Assembly (NCBI GenBank): GCA_020859755.1
Contig: JAJBVP010000081.1
Coordinates: forward strand, 1 to 34,238
Source: Bacteroidales bacterium
Lineage (GTDB): Bacteria > Bacteroidota > Bacteroidia > Bacteroidales > Muribaculaceae
Direction of reading: 5' to 3'
DNA length: 34,238 bases
Position numbers and translations under genes: made by a program. The notes beneath the pieces are model-generated. The model saw only the letters and a program-made list of their open reading frames with translations. It ran no database searches and had not been told where the DNA came from. The first letter of the stretch is position 1; each line of letters opens with the position of its first letter. Of this stretch, positions 1-13,768 are shown one piece after another.

Positions 1-79
1 CCCCCCTAGGCCCCCTGGGCTGGCGCGTGATGGCCGTCCAAGGCCGGCCCCCCTAAGGCCCCCCTAGGCCCCCCTAGAG
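1..79. repeat. GC-rich intergenic repeat (degenerate copy of dispersed family B) plus GGCCCCCCTA units
   Basis: Contains ggccgtccaaggccggcc, resembling copies near 12110, 13590, 21255 and 26645; followed by three copies of ggcccccct(a) at about 48-77. Confidence 0.55.
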
Positions 80-85
80 GGGAAA

Positions 86-117
86 TTTGGCGGAATGGAG
101 AAAATGAGTTAAATTTG
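86..117 (+). promoter_or_regulatory. Bacteroidetes-type promoter upstream of the susR-like gene
   Basis: TTTG (86-89), N20, TAAATTTG (110-117), matching the Bacteroides -33 TTTG / -7 TANNTTTG consensus; ATG at 162. Confidence 0.6.
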
Positions 118-161
118 CGGTTGGAAATGGATAGAATCTTTGTCGACCTTAAATTGGATAG

Positions 162-1823
162 ATGAAAAGCTTGCTGAAGATATACATTTGGATCGCGGCC
201 ATAGCCATGGGCAGCACCACGTTGGCCGCGGCGCCGGCCGACATCGACTCGCTGATGGGGGAGCTCGACCGTGCGATCGCCCACCGCGACGTCTACGTCA
301 AGCAAAAGCGTCACCAGCTCGAGGGGCTGCGGGTGGACGTGAGCCGCCAAACGGACTCGGTGGAGTATTTCCACGCCCTGGGGCGGCTGATGGACCAGTT
401 TATCTCGTTCAACACCGATTCGGCGCTGGCGCTGGCCAACGAGCGCGTGCTGATGTCGCGGCGCCTGGGCCGCGACGAGATCAAGTGCCACGCCGATTTG
501 AGTCTGGCCCACGTGCAGATGGTGATGGGCATGTACAAGGAGACGGCCGACTTGCTGAACCGTTGGCCTTACGAGCGTGTGCCTGAGTACCTGCGCCCCT
601 ACTTTTTCCACATCAACCGCACGCTCTACGGCAACATGGCCGACTACGCGATACGCGACGAGGACCGCGAGCGGTACATCCAGCTCACCGACATCTACCG
701 CGACTCGATCATCCACCTGCAAAACACCGAGTCGCTCTTTTTCACGATCGTGACCGCCGACCGCCTGAACGACCACGGGCAGCCGGCGCGGGCGGCGACG
801 TTGCTCACCAATTACCTGCAGGGGAAGGACATCAGCGACCACGACGAGGCCATCGCCGCCTACACCTTGTCGGAGTCATATCGCTTGACGGGCGACACCG
901 AGAACGAGAAACGCCAGCTGATCATCTCGGCCCTCAACGACATGGAGTCGGGGGTGAGGGAATACGTGTCGCTGCGCAAGCTGGCGCTGATGCTCTACAA
1001 GGAGGGGGACGTGAAGCACGCCTACGACTACCTGAAGATATGCATGGAGGACGCGCAACTGTGCAACGCGCGCTTGCGCATGCTGGAGATCAACGACATT
1101 TTCCCGGTGGTCAACGAGGTGTACCTCGACACGATCGAGCAGCAGAAGGCGCGGCTAAGGTGGTCGCTGGCGATCGTGTGCCTGCTGGCGGTGTTGTTGC
1201 TGGTGGCCATCTACCTGGTGTACCGCGAGATGAAGAAGGTAAGGGCGTCGAAGAAGGTGGTGACCGACATGAACGCCGAGCTGCAGGCGCTGAACCGCGA
1301 CCTTGAGCGCTCCAACGACAAGCTCAAGGAGGCCAACCAGCAGATCGCCGAGAACTCCTACCTCAAGGAGGAGTACATCGCGCGCTACATGGACCAATGC
1401 TCGGTGTACATCGAGAAGCTCGACAAGTACAGGAAGTCGCTGGCCAAGATCGTGGCCGGTGGGCGGATGGAGGACCTGCGCAAGTACACCAAGACGTTGA
1501 CGCAGCTCGACGACGAGTTGCGGGCGTTCTACGACAGCTTCGACGACACGTTCCTGAAGCTGTTTCCCACGTTTGTCGACGACTTCAACGCGTTGCTGCA
1601 GCCCGAGGAGCGTATCGTGCCGAAGACCGACGGCAAGCTCAACACCGAGCTACGCATCTTCGCGCTGATACGCCTGGGGATCACCGACAGCGTTAAGATC
1701 GCCCAATTCCTGCGCTACTCGGTGACGACGATTTACAATTACCGCACGCGTGTGCGCAACCGCGCGGCGGGCGACCGCGACCAGCTGGAGGAGGAGTTGA
1801 TGAAGATAGGCCGTATACGCTAA
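162..1823 (+). CDS. SusR-like membrane-associated transcriptional regulator (DUF6377-type)
   Basis: Signal peptide, helical repeat region (ALALANERVLMSRRLG...), TM segment LRWSLAIVCLLAVLLLVAIYLVY, coiled coil, C-terminal HTH-like IRLGITDSVKIAQFLRYSVTTIYNYRTRVRNRA; directly upstream of susC. Confidence 0.75.
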   Translation: MKSLLKIYIWIAAIAMGSTTLAAAPADIDSLMGELDRAIAHRDVYVKQKRHQLEGLRVDVSRQTDSVEYFHALGRLMDQFISFNTDSALALANERVLMSRRLGRDEIKCHADLSLAHVQMVMGMYKETADLLNRWPYERVPEYLRPYFFHINRTLYGNMADYAIRDEDRERYIQLTDIYRDSIIHLQNTESLFFTIVTADRLNDHGQPARAATLLTNYLQGKDISDHDEAIAAYTLSESYRLTGDTENEKRQLIISALNDMESGVREYVSLRKLALMLYKEGDVKHAYDYLKICMEDAQLCNARLRMLEINDIFPVVNEVYLDTIEQQKARLRWSLAIVCLLAVLLLVAIYLVYREMKKVRASKKVVTDMNAELQALNRDLERSNDKLKEANQQIAENSYLKEEYIARYMDQCSVYIEKLDKYRKSLAKIVAGGRMEDLRKYTKTLTQLDDELRAFYDSFDDTFLKLFPTFVDDFNALLQPEERIVPKTDGKLNTELRIFALIRLGITDSVKIAQFLRYSVTTIYNYRTRVRNRAAGDRDQLEEELMKIGRIR

Positions 1824-2079
1824 AATCCCCCTCACAAGCCACTTTCAAAGGCTATATAAATTCCTCTACAAAATTCGGTTAAACGTGTGATTATTACCAC
1901 CTTAAATTTTGCAAAACACTATATTTTGACTTTGCGCTCTTGACTTTGGGTCGCCACATTTATTTACTTTGCAACAGATAATTTAACGTTGCGACACAAC
2001 ATCTCCTCAACATGCTGTGGCTACCGTGACCTTAACGCCAAGAAAACTAAAAAACAATCAAAACATAGTGAACAGTATC

Positions 2080-5079
2080 ATGAATCAATCCAAGCGACAC
2101 AGTGCTAACAGGCTCATGGCCTTGGTAGCGCTATGGCTGCTCCCGGCGGTAGCGTGGGGACAGCTAATTCCCGTCTCGGGCACGGTTACCGATACCGAGG
2201 GTGAGCCTCTGATCGGCGTGTCGGTGGTGGCCAACGGCACCGGCAACGGCGTAGCCACCGACCTCGACGGCAATTACACAATCCAAGCCAATCCACAGGG
2301 CACCATCCGTTTCTCCTATATAGGATACGATGCCCAGACGATCAACGTGGAGGGGCGCAACACGATCAATGTAACCATGGGCGCCAACTCGCAGATGCTC
2401 GACGAGGTGGTGGTCGTGGGTTACGGCACGATGAAGAAGAGCGACCTCACGGGGGCCGTCTCCTCGATCGGCAGCAAGGATATCAAGGATGTGCCGGTGG
2501 CCAGCGTGGGCCAGGCAATCCAGGGCAAGGTGGCCGGCGTGCAGATTATTGACGCGGCCAAGCCGGGCGACAACGTCAGCATCAAGATACGCGGCCTTGG
2601 CTCGATCAACAACTGCGACCCCTTGGTGGTGATCGACGGCGTGCCTACCGACCTTGGCCTCAACTCGCTCAACCCGCAAGATATCGAGCGCTTGGACGTG
2701 CTCAAGGACGCCTCGGCAACAGCCATCTACGGCTCCCGCGGCGCCAACGGCGTGGTGATGATCACCACCCGCAAGGGCGCGGCCGGCAAGGCCAAATTGT
2801 CGTTCTCGGGCAACTGGGCCGTGCAGACCAAGTCGAAGACCATGGACCTGCTCGACGCCTCGGGATACGCGTCGCTCAACAACGACATGATGACCGCCGT
2901 GGGCCACTCCACCAACCCCGAATGGGCCGACCCCAGCACGCTGGGCAAGGGCACCGACTGGGTGGACGAGCTGCTCCGCACCGGCGTGATGCAGAATTAC
3001 AACATAAGCTACTCGGGTGGCAACGACGACAACCATTACTACTTCTCGGCCGGATTCCTCGACCAGAGCGGCATTGTCAAGGGTGTCAACTACCAGCGCT
3101 TCACCTTCCAGAGCAACAACGACGCCAAGGTGTTGAAGTGGTTGAAACTGAGCAACAACCTGCTGTTCTCGACCGACGTTAAGCGCTCCGGCTCCTACTC
3201 GATGAGCGACGCCATGAAGGCACTCCCCACGTTCGCCGTCAAGGACGAGAACGGGCAGTGGACCGGCCCCGAGGGCAACTCGGAATGGTACGGCTCCGTG
3301 CGCAACCCGGTGGGCGTCAACGAGACCTACGTGGGGCGCACCCGCGGCTACAACTTCCTGGCCAACATCACGGGCGACATCATCTTCACCGATTGGCTGC
3401 AGTTCCGCTCGACATTCGGCTATGACGCCAAGTTCTGGTTCTACGACTCCTTCTCGCCGGCTTACGACTGGAAGCCCACCCCCGTGGAGGAATCCTCCGA
3501 GTACCAGAGCGACAATAAAACGTTCACCTACCTGTGGGACAACTACTTCACATTTGACAAGACCTTCGGCGGCAAGCATTACGTCAACGTGATGACCGGT
3601 ACGTCGGCTCAATGGAACCACGCCTCGTGGCTGTCGGCCCAGATGAACGGCTTCATTTTCAACAACGTCCACCAGATGGACAACGGCGAGGAGATGTACT
3701 CCATCGGCGGCTCGCAGAATGAGTGGTCGCTGATGTCCTACATGGCCCGCGCCAACTACACCTTCGACGAGCGCTACCTGTTGACGGCCACCATCCGTCG
3801 TGACGGCTCGAGCCGCTTCGGCTCCAAGCACCGCTGGGGCACATTCCCCTCGGTATCGGCCGCATGGCGCATCTCCAAGGAGAGCTTCTTCCCGCAGGAC
3901 CAGGCCATCAACGACCTGAAGCTGCGCGTGGGCTACGGCAAGACCGGTAGCCAAGCCTCGGTAAGCAACTACTCCTACCTGCCCAGCTACACCACCATGG
4001 TGTACCCCTTCGGCACCAACGACAAGAACCAATCGGCGCTGATCGCCCAAACCCTCGCCAACCCCTACATCCACTGGGAGGAGATCGAGCAGGCCAACTT
4101 GGGAGTGGACATGTCGCTGTTGAACTCGCGCATCACCTTCAGCCTCGACGGCTACATCAAGAACACCAACGACATGCTCGTCAAGGCCTCCGTGCCCATC
4201 ACCTCGGGCTTCGAGGACACCTCCACGACCTACTCCAACGCCGGCAAGGTGCGCAACCTTGGCTGGGAGCTTTCGGCCCATTCGGTCAACCTCCAGGGCG
4301 AGCTTGGCTGGGAGACCGACCTCGTGGTCACTTACAACAAGAACAAAATCAAGGACTTGAACTCCGACACCCCGTTCTACATCAACCAGATCAACAACTC
4401 CTACGTGACGATGCTGGCCAAGGACTACCCGATCAACGTGTTCTACGGCTACGTCACCGACGGTATCTTCCAGAATCAGGCCGAGGTTGACGCCCACGCC
4501 GTGCAGTCGGGCGCGTCGCCTGGCGACATCCGGTTCAAGGACCTCAACAACGACGGCGTGATCAACGAGCAGGACCGCACGGTGCTTGGCAACCCCAACC
4601 CCACGTGGCTGTTCTCGCTGAACAACCGCTTCACCTGGCGCGGCTTCGAGCTCCAGATCTACCTCCAGGGCGTGGCCGGAAACAAGATCTTCAACTCCAC
4701 CCGTATCGACATGGAGGGCATGGCTGCCGCCTACAACCAGTATGCCAAGACGTCCAACCGCTGGACCGGCGAGGGCACGTCCAACTCGATGCCGCGCGCC
4801 GTGTGGGGGGACCCCAACGGCAACAACCGCGTGAGCGACCGCTGGGTAGAGGACGGCTCCTACCTGCGCATCAAGAACATCACCCTGGCCTACAACCTGC
4901 CCGGCAAGCTGCTGCGCCACATAGGCATGGAGCATGCACGCGTGTGCTTCTCATGCGAGAACGTGGCCACGTTCACCAGCTACTCGGGATTTGACCCCGA
5001 GGTGGGCGTCAACGGCATCGACTACTCGTCGTTCCCTGCCTCGCGCACTTACAACTTAGGTCTTTCATTCAACTTTTAA
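2080..5079 (+). CDS. susC: SusC-family TonB-linked outer membrane protein
   Basis: Carboxypeptidase-regulatory-like N-terminus (VSGTVTDTEGEPLIGVSV), MLDEVVVVGYGTMKKSDLTGAVSSI, plug IRGLGSINNCDPLVVIDGVP, C-terminal TYNLGLSFNF. Start likely at MNQSKRH (2080), not the 2017 ORF start. Confidence 0.95.
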   Translation: MNQSKRHSANRLMALVALWLLPAVAWGQLIPVSGTVTDTEGEPLIGVSVVANGTGNGVATDLDGNYTIQANPQGTIRFSYIGYDAQTINVEGRNTINVTMGANSQMLDEVVVVGYGTMKKSDLTGAVSSIGSKDIKDVPVASVGQAIQGKVAGVQIIDAAKPGDNVSIKIRGLGSINNCDPLVVIDGVPTDLGLNSLNPQDIERLDVLKDASATAIYGSRGANGVVMITTRKGAAGKAKLSFSGNWAVQTKSKTMDLLDASGYASLNNDMMTAVGHSTNPEWADPSTLGKGTDWVDELLRTGVMQNYNISYSGGNDDNHYYFSAGFLDQSGIVKGVNYQRFTFQSNNDAKVLKWLKLSNNLLFSTDVKRSGSYSMSDAMKALPTFAVKDENGQWTGPEGNSEWYGSVRNPVGVNETYVGRTRGYNFLANITGDIIFTDWLQFRSTFGYDAKFWFYDSFSPAYDWKPTPVEESSEYQSDNKTFTYLWDNYFTFDKTFGGKHYVNVMTGTSAQWNHASWLSAQMNGFIFNNVHQMDNGEEMYSIGGSQNEWSLMSYMARANYTFDERYLLTATIRRDGSSRFGSKHRWGTFPSVSAAWRISKESFFPQDQAINDLKLRVGYGKTGSQASVSNYSYLPSYTTMVYPFGTNDKNQSALIAQTLANPYIHWEEIEQANLGVDMSLLNSRITFSLDGYIKNTNDMLVKASVPITSGFEDTSTTYSNAGKVRNLGWELSAHSVNLQGELGWETDLVVTYNKNKIKDLNSDTPFYINQINNSYVTMLAKDYPINVFYGYVTDGIFQNQAEVDAHAVQSGASPGDIRFKDLNNDGVINEQDRTVLGNPNPTWLFSLNNRFTWRGFELQIYLQGVAGNKIFNSTRIDMEGMAAAYNQYAKTSNRWTGEGTSNSMPRAVWGDPNGNNRVSDRWVEDGSYLRIKNITLAYNLPGKLLRHIGMEHARVCFSCENVATFTSYSGFDPEVGVNGIDYSSFPASRTYNLGLSFNF

Positions 5080-5094
5080 TCACTGATATTCAAC

Positions 5095-6588
5095 ATGAAA
5101 ACCATATATAACATCCTGTGCGCCGGAGCCTTGACCTTAGGGCTGGCCTCCTGCGAGGATTTCTTGGAGAAGACTCCTTACGACGAGGTAGACCCCGAGG
5201 TGGGTGTGACCGACGCGGTGGCCGAGGCGTTGACCAACGGTTGCTACGTCACCCTGCAGTCGTCCAACATGTACAACCAGCGCTTGTGGACGCTTGATAT
5301 CGTGGCGGGCAACTCGGTAGTGGGTGCCGGTGGTGGCACCGACGGCCTTGAGACGGTGCAAGCCTCCAATTTCACCACCCTGGCCGACAACGGCATGGCC
5401 CTGTACATGTGGCGCTCGCCGTGGGTGGGCATCGGCCACTGCAACGACGCCATCCAGGCGATTGAGGGCAACGGCGACCTCTCGGAGGAGGTGCGCACGC
5501 GCTGCCTGGGCGAGGCCCTGTTCCTACGCTCCCACTATTACTTCGTGCTGGCTCGCCTATATGGCGGAGTGCCTCTGCGCACCGAGCCTTATGTGCCCGG
5601 CACCTCCACCGCCATCAAGCGCGCCTCGCTTGAGGAGACCTACGAGCTGATCATCAGCGACTGTACCCGCGCCTCCAAGCTGCTGCCCGCCAAGAGCCAA
5701 TATGATTCGTCCAACCTGGGACGCGCCTGCAAGGACGCCGCCCTTACCCAGCTGGCCGACATCTACCTTACCCTCGCCCCCAACAACCCCTCGCTCTACT
5801 CCCAAGTAGTGGACCTGTGCAACCAAGTGACAGCCTTGGGTTACACCCTCGACACCCCTTATGAGGACAACTTCGATGCCGAGATCAACAACGGCCCTGA
5901 GTCGATCTTCGAGGTACAATACTCGGGCGACACCGATTACGACTTCTGGGGTAACACTCCTCAATCGTCGTGGCTGTCGACCTTCATGGGTCCCCGCAAC
6001 TCCAACATGGTGGCTGGAGCCTACGGCTGGAACCTCCCCACCGAGGAATTCATGAGCCAATACGAGGCTGGCGACCTGCGCAAGGACTTGACCGTGCTCT
6101 ACGACGGCTGCCCGGCCTTCGACGGCATGGAGTACAAGAGCTCGTGGTCCAATACCGGCTACAATGTGCGCAAATTCCTGGTGCCGAAGTCGATTTCGCC
6201 TGAGTACAACACGTCGCCGGCCAACTTCGTGGTATATCGCTACGCCGACGTGCTGTTGATGCAGGCCGAGGCCCTCAACGATCTGGGCCAGACCTCGGAG
6301 GCTGTTGCCCCGCTGAATATCGTGCGCAACCGCGCCGGCTTGGGCAAGATCAAGTCGACCGTGTCGCAGGCCGACCTACGCGAGACCATCATCCACGAGC
6401 GCCGCATGGAGCTGGCTTTCGAGGGACACCGATGGTTTGACCTCATCCGCTTGAACAACGGCGAGTACGCCCTGACGTTCCTGCGCTCGATCGGCAAGAC
6501 CAACGTCAACCGCAACCGCCTGCTGTTCCCCATCCCGCAAACCGAGATGGACGCCAACCCGCTTATGGAGCAAAATCCTGGTTATTAA
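5095..6588 (+). CDS. susD: SusD/RagB-family nutrient-binding outer membrane lipoprotein
   Basis: Lipobox LGLASCEDFLEKTPYDEV; C-terminal RRMELAFEGHRWFDLIRLN...LLFPIPQTEMDANPLMEQNPGY. Confidence 0.95.
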   Translation: MKTIYNILCAGALTLGLASCEDFLEKTPYDEVDPEVGVTDAVAEALTNGCYVTLQSSNMYNQRLWTLDIVAGNSVVGAGGGTDGLETVQASNFTTLADNGMALYMWRSPWVGIGHCNDAIQAIEGNGDLSEEVRTRCLGEALFLRSHYYFVLARLYGGVPLRTEPYVPGTSTAIKRASLEETYELIISDCTRASKLLPAKSQYDSSNLGRACKDAALTQLADIYLTLAPNNPSLYSQVVDLCNQVTALGYTLDTPYEDNFDAEINNGPESIFEVQYSGDTDYDFWGNTPQSSWLSTFMGPRNSNMVAGAYGWNLPTEEFMSQYEAGDLRKDLTVLYDGCPAFDGMEYKSSWSNTGYNVRKFLVPKSISPEYNTSPANFVVYRYADVLLMQAEALNDLGQTSEAVAPLNIVRNRAGLGKIKSTVSQADLRETIIHERRMELAFEGHRWFDLIRLNNGEYALTFLRSIGKTNVNRNRLLFPIPQTEMDANPLMEQNPGY

Positions 6589-6609
6589 TCCTTAAACTAC
6601 TGAGAAGCA

Positions 6610-8103
6610 ATGAAACTATCATATATCGCCTCGGCCGCTATCCTGGCCTTGGGCTTGGGCTGCGCGTCGTGCACCGACAACGACTATATGGAGCTGGACA
6701 AGGGGAGCGACACGTTGACCCTCACCGCCTCCACCACCGAGATCGTGCTTGAGGAATCGGAGTACGCCTCCGACGCTATCGAGCTCTCGTGGAGCACCGG
6801 CACCAACTACGGCACCGGCAACCGTATCCTCTACACCCTGCAACTGGCAGCGGCCGGCACCAACTTCGCCGATCCTGTCACCATCTACGACGGCGAGTCG
6901 CAGGAATACTCGTGGACCCCGATGGTCGACCAGCTCAACGCTTTGGCCATCAACCGCCTGGGCGCCGAGCCTTACGAGGCCTACCAGATTGAGGCCCGAG
7001 TGCTCGCCACCGTAGCGGGAGTGACCACCGACCAAAGCTCGATCGTCACCTTCACCGTCACCCCCTACAAGGCTGTGGCCACCAAGCTTTACCTCATCGG
7101 CGACGCTACCCCCAACGGCTGGAGCGCCGACAACGCCACCGAGATGGCCAAGACCTCAACCGGCATCTTCACCTGGACCGGCAACCTGGCCGCTGGCGAG
7201 TTTAAATTCATCACCACTCTTGGCCAGTTCCTCCCCTCCTACAACAATGACGGCAACGGTGGCCTCGTTTACCGCGACAGCGACGACCAGCCCGACGAGA
7301 AATTCGTCATCACCGAGGCCCACTGCTACAAGGTTGACGTCAACCTCCTTGAGCTTACCATCACGATCACCGAGGTTGAGGGCATCGCCCCGGCTTACAG
7401 CGAGCTTTACTTCGTGGGCGACGTGACGAGCTGGACGTTCTGGGAGATGACCCAGGACCCCTTGGATCCGTTCCTCTTCCGCATCGGCGTATTCTTCACC
7501 GGCGCCAGCGAGTTTAAGTTTGGCACCACCAGCGGCTCGTGGGAGAACATGTACAAGGCCGCCGAGGAGAACGCTCCCTACACCAACACCGAGATGCAGT
7601 TCATCTCGGGCTTCGACCCCGATCCCAAGTGGTATCTCACCGCCTCGGAGGCCAACCAGGCTTACAAGATATGCGTGGATATCCGCACCGACGCCGAGCG
7701 CATGCTCATGGCTCCCTACACCCCCTACACCGAGATGTATCTCGTGGGCGACGCCACCCCCAACGGTTGGGATCTTGGCAACGCCACCGCGATGACCGTC
7801 GACCCCTCCGACGCCAACATCTTCACCTGGAGCGGCTACCTCAACGCCGGCGAGCTGAAATTCTCGGCCGACAAGCAGAGCGACTGGAACGGCGCCTGGT
7901 TCATGGCCGACGAGGAGGGCAAGGTGCCCACCGGCTCGGAAGAGCACACTCTGTTCATCGACAAGACCAACAGCTCTTGCCAGGACCAGTACAAGGACAT
8001 CCTTGTGGGCAACATCGACTACAAGTGGGTGATCGAATCGGCTGGCAACTACACCATTACCCTCAACCAGCTTTACCAGACTGTAACCATCAAAAAACAA
8101 TAA
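6610..8103 (+). CDS. SusE/SusF-like outer membrane glycan-binding lipoprotein
   Basis: N-terminal lipobox-like LGCASCTDNDYMELD; SusE-type Ig-like start; three repeated modules (YLIGDATPNGWSADNATEM..., LYFVGDVTSWTFWEMTQ..., YLVGDATPNGWDLGNATAM...). Confidence 0.88.
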   Translation: MKLSYIASAAILALGLGCASCTDNDYMELDKGSDTLTLTASTTEIVLEESEYASDAIELSWSTGTNYGTGNRILYTLQLAAAGTNFADPVTIYDGESQEYSWTPMVDQLNALAINRLGAEPYEAYQIEARVLATVAGVTTDQSSIVTFTVTPYKAVATKLYLIGDATPNGWSADNATEMAKTSTGIFTWTGNLAAGEFKFITTLGQFLPSYNNDGNGGLVYRDSDDQPDEKFVITEAHCYKVDVNLLELTITITEVEGIAPAYSELYFVGDVTSWTFWEMTQDPLDPFLFRIGVFFTGASEFKFGTTSGSWENMYKAAEENAPYTNTEMQFISGFDPDPKWYLTASEANQAYKICVDIRTDAERMLMAPYTPYTEMYLVGDATPNGWDLGNATAMTVDPSDANIFTWSGYLNAGELKFSADKQSDWNGAWFMADEEGKVPTGSEEHTLFIDKTNSSCQDQYKDILVGNIDYKWVIESAGNYTITLNQLYQTVTIKKQ

Positions 8104-8114
8104 GCTTTACCCAA

Positions 8115-8163
8115 TCGAGAATCCCGGCACTCCCGAAAGTCCCGGAAATCCCGGGATTCTCGA
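8115..8163 (+). promoter_or_regulatory. Long intercistronic hairpin between susE-like and GH66 genes
   Basis: Perfect 13-bp arms TCGAGAATCCCGG / CCGGGATTCTCGA enclosing iterated TCCCG units, followed by AAAAATAAT. Confidence 0.7.
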
Positions 8164-8178
8164 AAAATAATACCAACG

Positions 8179-12097
<3,919 letters not shown>

Positions 12098-12108
12098 CCG
12101 AGCTCTTG

Positions 12109-12152
12109 TGAGGGCCGTCCAAGAGCCGGCCCGCCAAGGCTCCCCATACGCC
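12109..12152 (+). repeat. Dispersed intergenic repeat family B
   Basis: gtgagggccgtccaagagccggcccgccaaggctcccc; close to copies at 13587, 21251 and 26645. Confidence 0.75.
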
Positions 12153-12161
12153 CCTTTCACC

Positions 12162-12207
12162 CTTTAATCCTTTAATCCTTTAAAAATAAAGGAGGATAGG
12201 ATTAAAG
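12162..12207 (+). promoter_or_regulatory. Intercistronic hairpin between GH97 and SusF-like gene
   Basis: CTTTAATCCT ttaa TCCTTTA aaaa TAAAGGA ggat AGGATTAAAG: 10-bp outer and 7-bp inner stems. Confidence 0.65.
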
Positions 12208-12255
12208 AAGCCATCAACCAAAAACCAAAAACCATCAACCAAAAACCCATATACA

Positions 12256-13404
12256 ATGAAAAAGCTTTTACTTTCCACAACCCTATGCCTCAGCGCATTG
12301 GCAGCATCAGCATTCGAGTACAGCGACATCACCAACCTCTACGTGATCGGCGAGGCCGTATCCAGCGGCTGGTCGCAAGCCGACGCCCCTGAAATGACCT
12401 CCAACGGCTCGGGTGTCTTCACCTGGACCGGCACACTCAAAACCGGTCAAGTGAAATTCATCATCGGCCGCGACACCTGGGATTCGCTCGTTTCAGCCGA
12501 CTACGACAACTACGGCATCGTCCTCGACACCCCGATGAACCTCGCTAAGGGCGACGAGGCCGGCGACAACAAGTGGTACAACAACGAGGCTGGCGTTTAC
12601 GTCCTCACCGTCGACCTCAACGCCAAGACCTTGACCGTCAGCGCCGACGCTTCGGCATTTGTCCCCACTGCCTTCTCCATCTCCGGCTCGGCTCTTACTT
12701 GCACCCCCTCCGAGCAGGGTCCCTCGATCTTCAAGTACATGGGCTCGGTGGCAGCCGGCACCTTCACCGTCAAGGCTACCGACGCCGAGGGTAAAGCCCA
12801 GTGGCTTAAGGCTGGCGACAACAACGCCTACACCTACGTAGCGGAGAGCGCTGCTACCGCCTATACCACCGAGGCCATCGCCAAGGCCCAGCTCTTCATC
12901 GACGCCGCATCCCAGACCCTCACCTTGAACGCTTACGAGGCCCCCGCCGGCGTATGGATCGTGGGCTCCGACACCGAGTGGTCGTTCGTCGAGATGACCC
13001 AATCGACCGACGATCCCGACGTTTACGAGTGGACCGGCGCTATCGGCACCTCCAAGGGCACCGAGATCAAGTTCATGACCATCAACAACTTCGACAACGA
13101 CGGCGTGTACGGCATCCACCCCTACTTCAATGGCGAGAACCTGCTGGAAGCCAACTACTTCTGCCAGGGCGGCAACGACAACAAGTGGGCCGTCCCCGAG
13201 GACGCCAATTACAAGCTCAAGGTCAACCATTACCTGCAGACGGTATCTGCCTCCAAGGTGAGCGGCGTCGCCACGGTTGAGGCCAACGACGCAACGGCTC
13301 CTGTCGAATACTACAACCTTCAGGGCATCCGCGTAGCTCAGCCCCAAGCCGGCCAACTCGTGATCCGCCGCCAAGGCACCAACGTCGCTAAAATCATCTT
13401 TTAA
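12256..13404 (+). CDS. SusE/SusF-like secreted glycan-binding protein with sorting-type C-terminus
   Basis: Non-lipoprotein signal peptide (LCLSALAASAFEYS); SusE/F module NLYVIGEAVSSGWSQADAPEMTSNGSGVFTWTG; WIVGSDTEWSFVEMTQ; C-terminus YYNLQGIRVAQPQAGQLVIRRQGTNVAKIIF. Confidence 0.8.
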   Translation: MKKLLLSTTLCLSALAASAFEYSDITNLYVIGEAVSSGWSQADAPEMTSNGSGVFTWTGTLKTGQVKFIIGRDTWDSLVSADYDNYGIVLDTPMNLAKGDEAGDNKWYNNEAGVYVLTVDLNAKTLTVSADASAFVPTAFSISGSALTCTPSEQGPSIFKYMGSVAAGTFTVKATDAEGKAQWLKAGDNNAYTYVAESAATAYTTEAIAKAQLFIDAASQTLTLNAYEAPAGVWIVGSDTEWSFVEMTQSTDDPDVYEWTGAIGTSKGTEIKFMTINNFDNDGVYGIHPYFNGENLLEANYFCQGGNDNKWAVPEDANYKLKVNHYLQTVSASKVSGVATVEANDATAPVEYYNLQGIRVAQPQAGQLVIRRQGTNVAKIIF

Positions 13405-13512
13405 AAATCGACTCCTCTGATTGTTTTATTTGGCAATTTATACTAATCCCAAATCCTGTTAGCTTAGGTGCGATAGCACTAAGGTTCCTATAGATAGTGC
13501 AATTTTTAGGGT

Positions 13513-13549
13513 GCTGCCCGATCTCCCCTCGGAGGTCGGGCAGCCTATT
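13513..13549 (+). terminator. Rho-independent-type terminator after the susC-to-SusF-like operon
   Basis: GCTGCCCGATCTCC cctc GGAGGTCGGGCAGC: 14-bp stem with one G-T pair, followed by CTATTTT. Confidence 0.8.
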
Positions 13550-13586
13550 TTCACGGCCCTCACGAGAAGATGTATCGGCACCCATG

Positions 13587-13642
13587 GTGAGGGCCGGCCA
13601 AGCGCCGGCCCGCCAAGGCTGCGCAGCAGCTTCTCCCCCTTT
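13587..13642 (+). repeat. Dispersed intergenic repeat family B
   Basis: ggtgagggccggccaagcgccggcccgccaaggctgcgcagc. Confidence 0.75.
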
Positions 13643-13768
13643 TAGGGCCTTTTTCCCCACTACTTATTTATACTATTATCAACTTATATTATTCTGATCT
13701 TCATTGTTTTAGCCCGCACGCTACACTATATTTTGGCTATATGGGCGCGGGGAGTTTTTTTCTGATAT

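Noticed and set aside
1940-1971. Promoter for susC (TTTACTTTG)
   Set aside because: Only an imperfect match to TANNTTTG with ambiguous -33 spacing; not firm enough to list.
2017-2079. Extended SusC N-terminus MATVTLTPRKLKNNQ...
   Set aside because: The signal peptide begins at MNQSKRHSANRLMALVALWLLPAVAWG (2080), so the upstream ATG is unlikely.
2164-4935. 923-aa minus-strand ORF opposite susC
   Set aside because: Shadow ORF from GC-biased codon use; low-complexity Val/Gly/His-rich translation, no recognisable domain, and susC is unambiguous.
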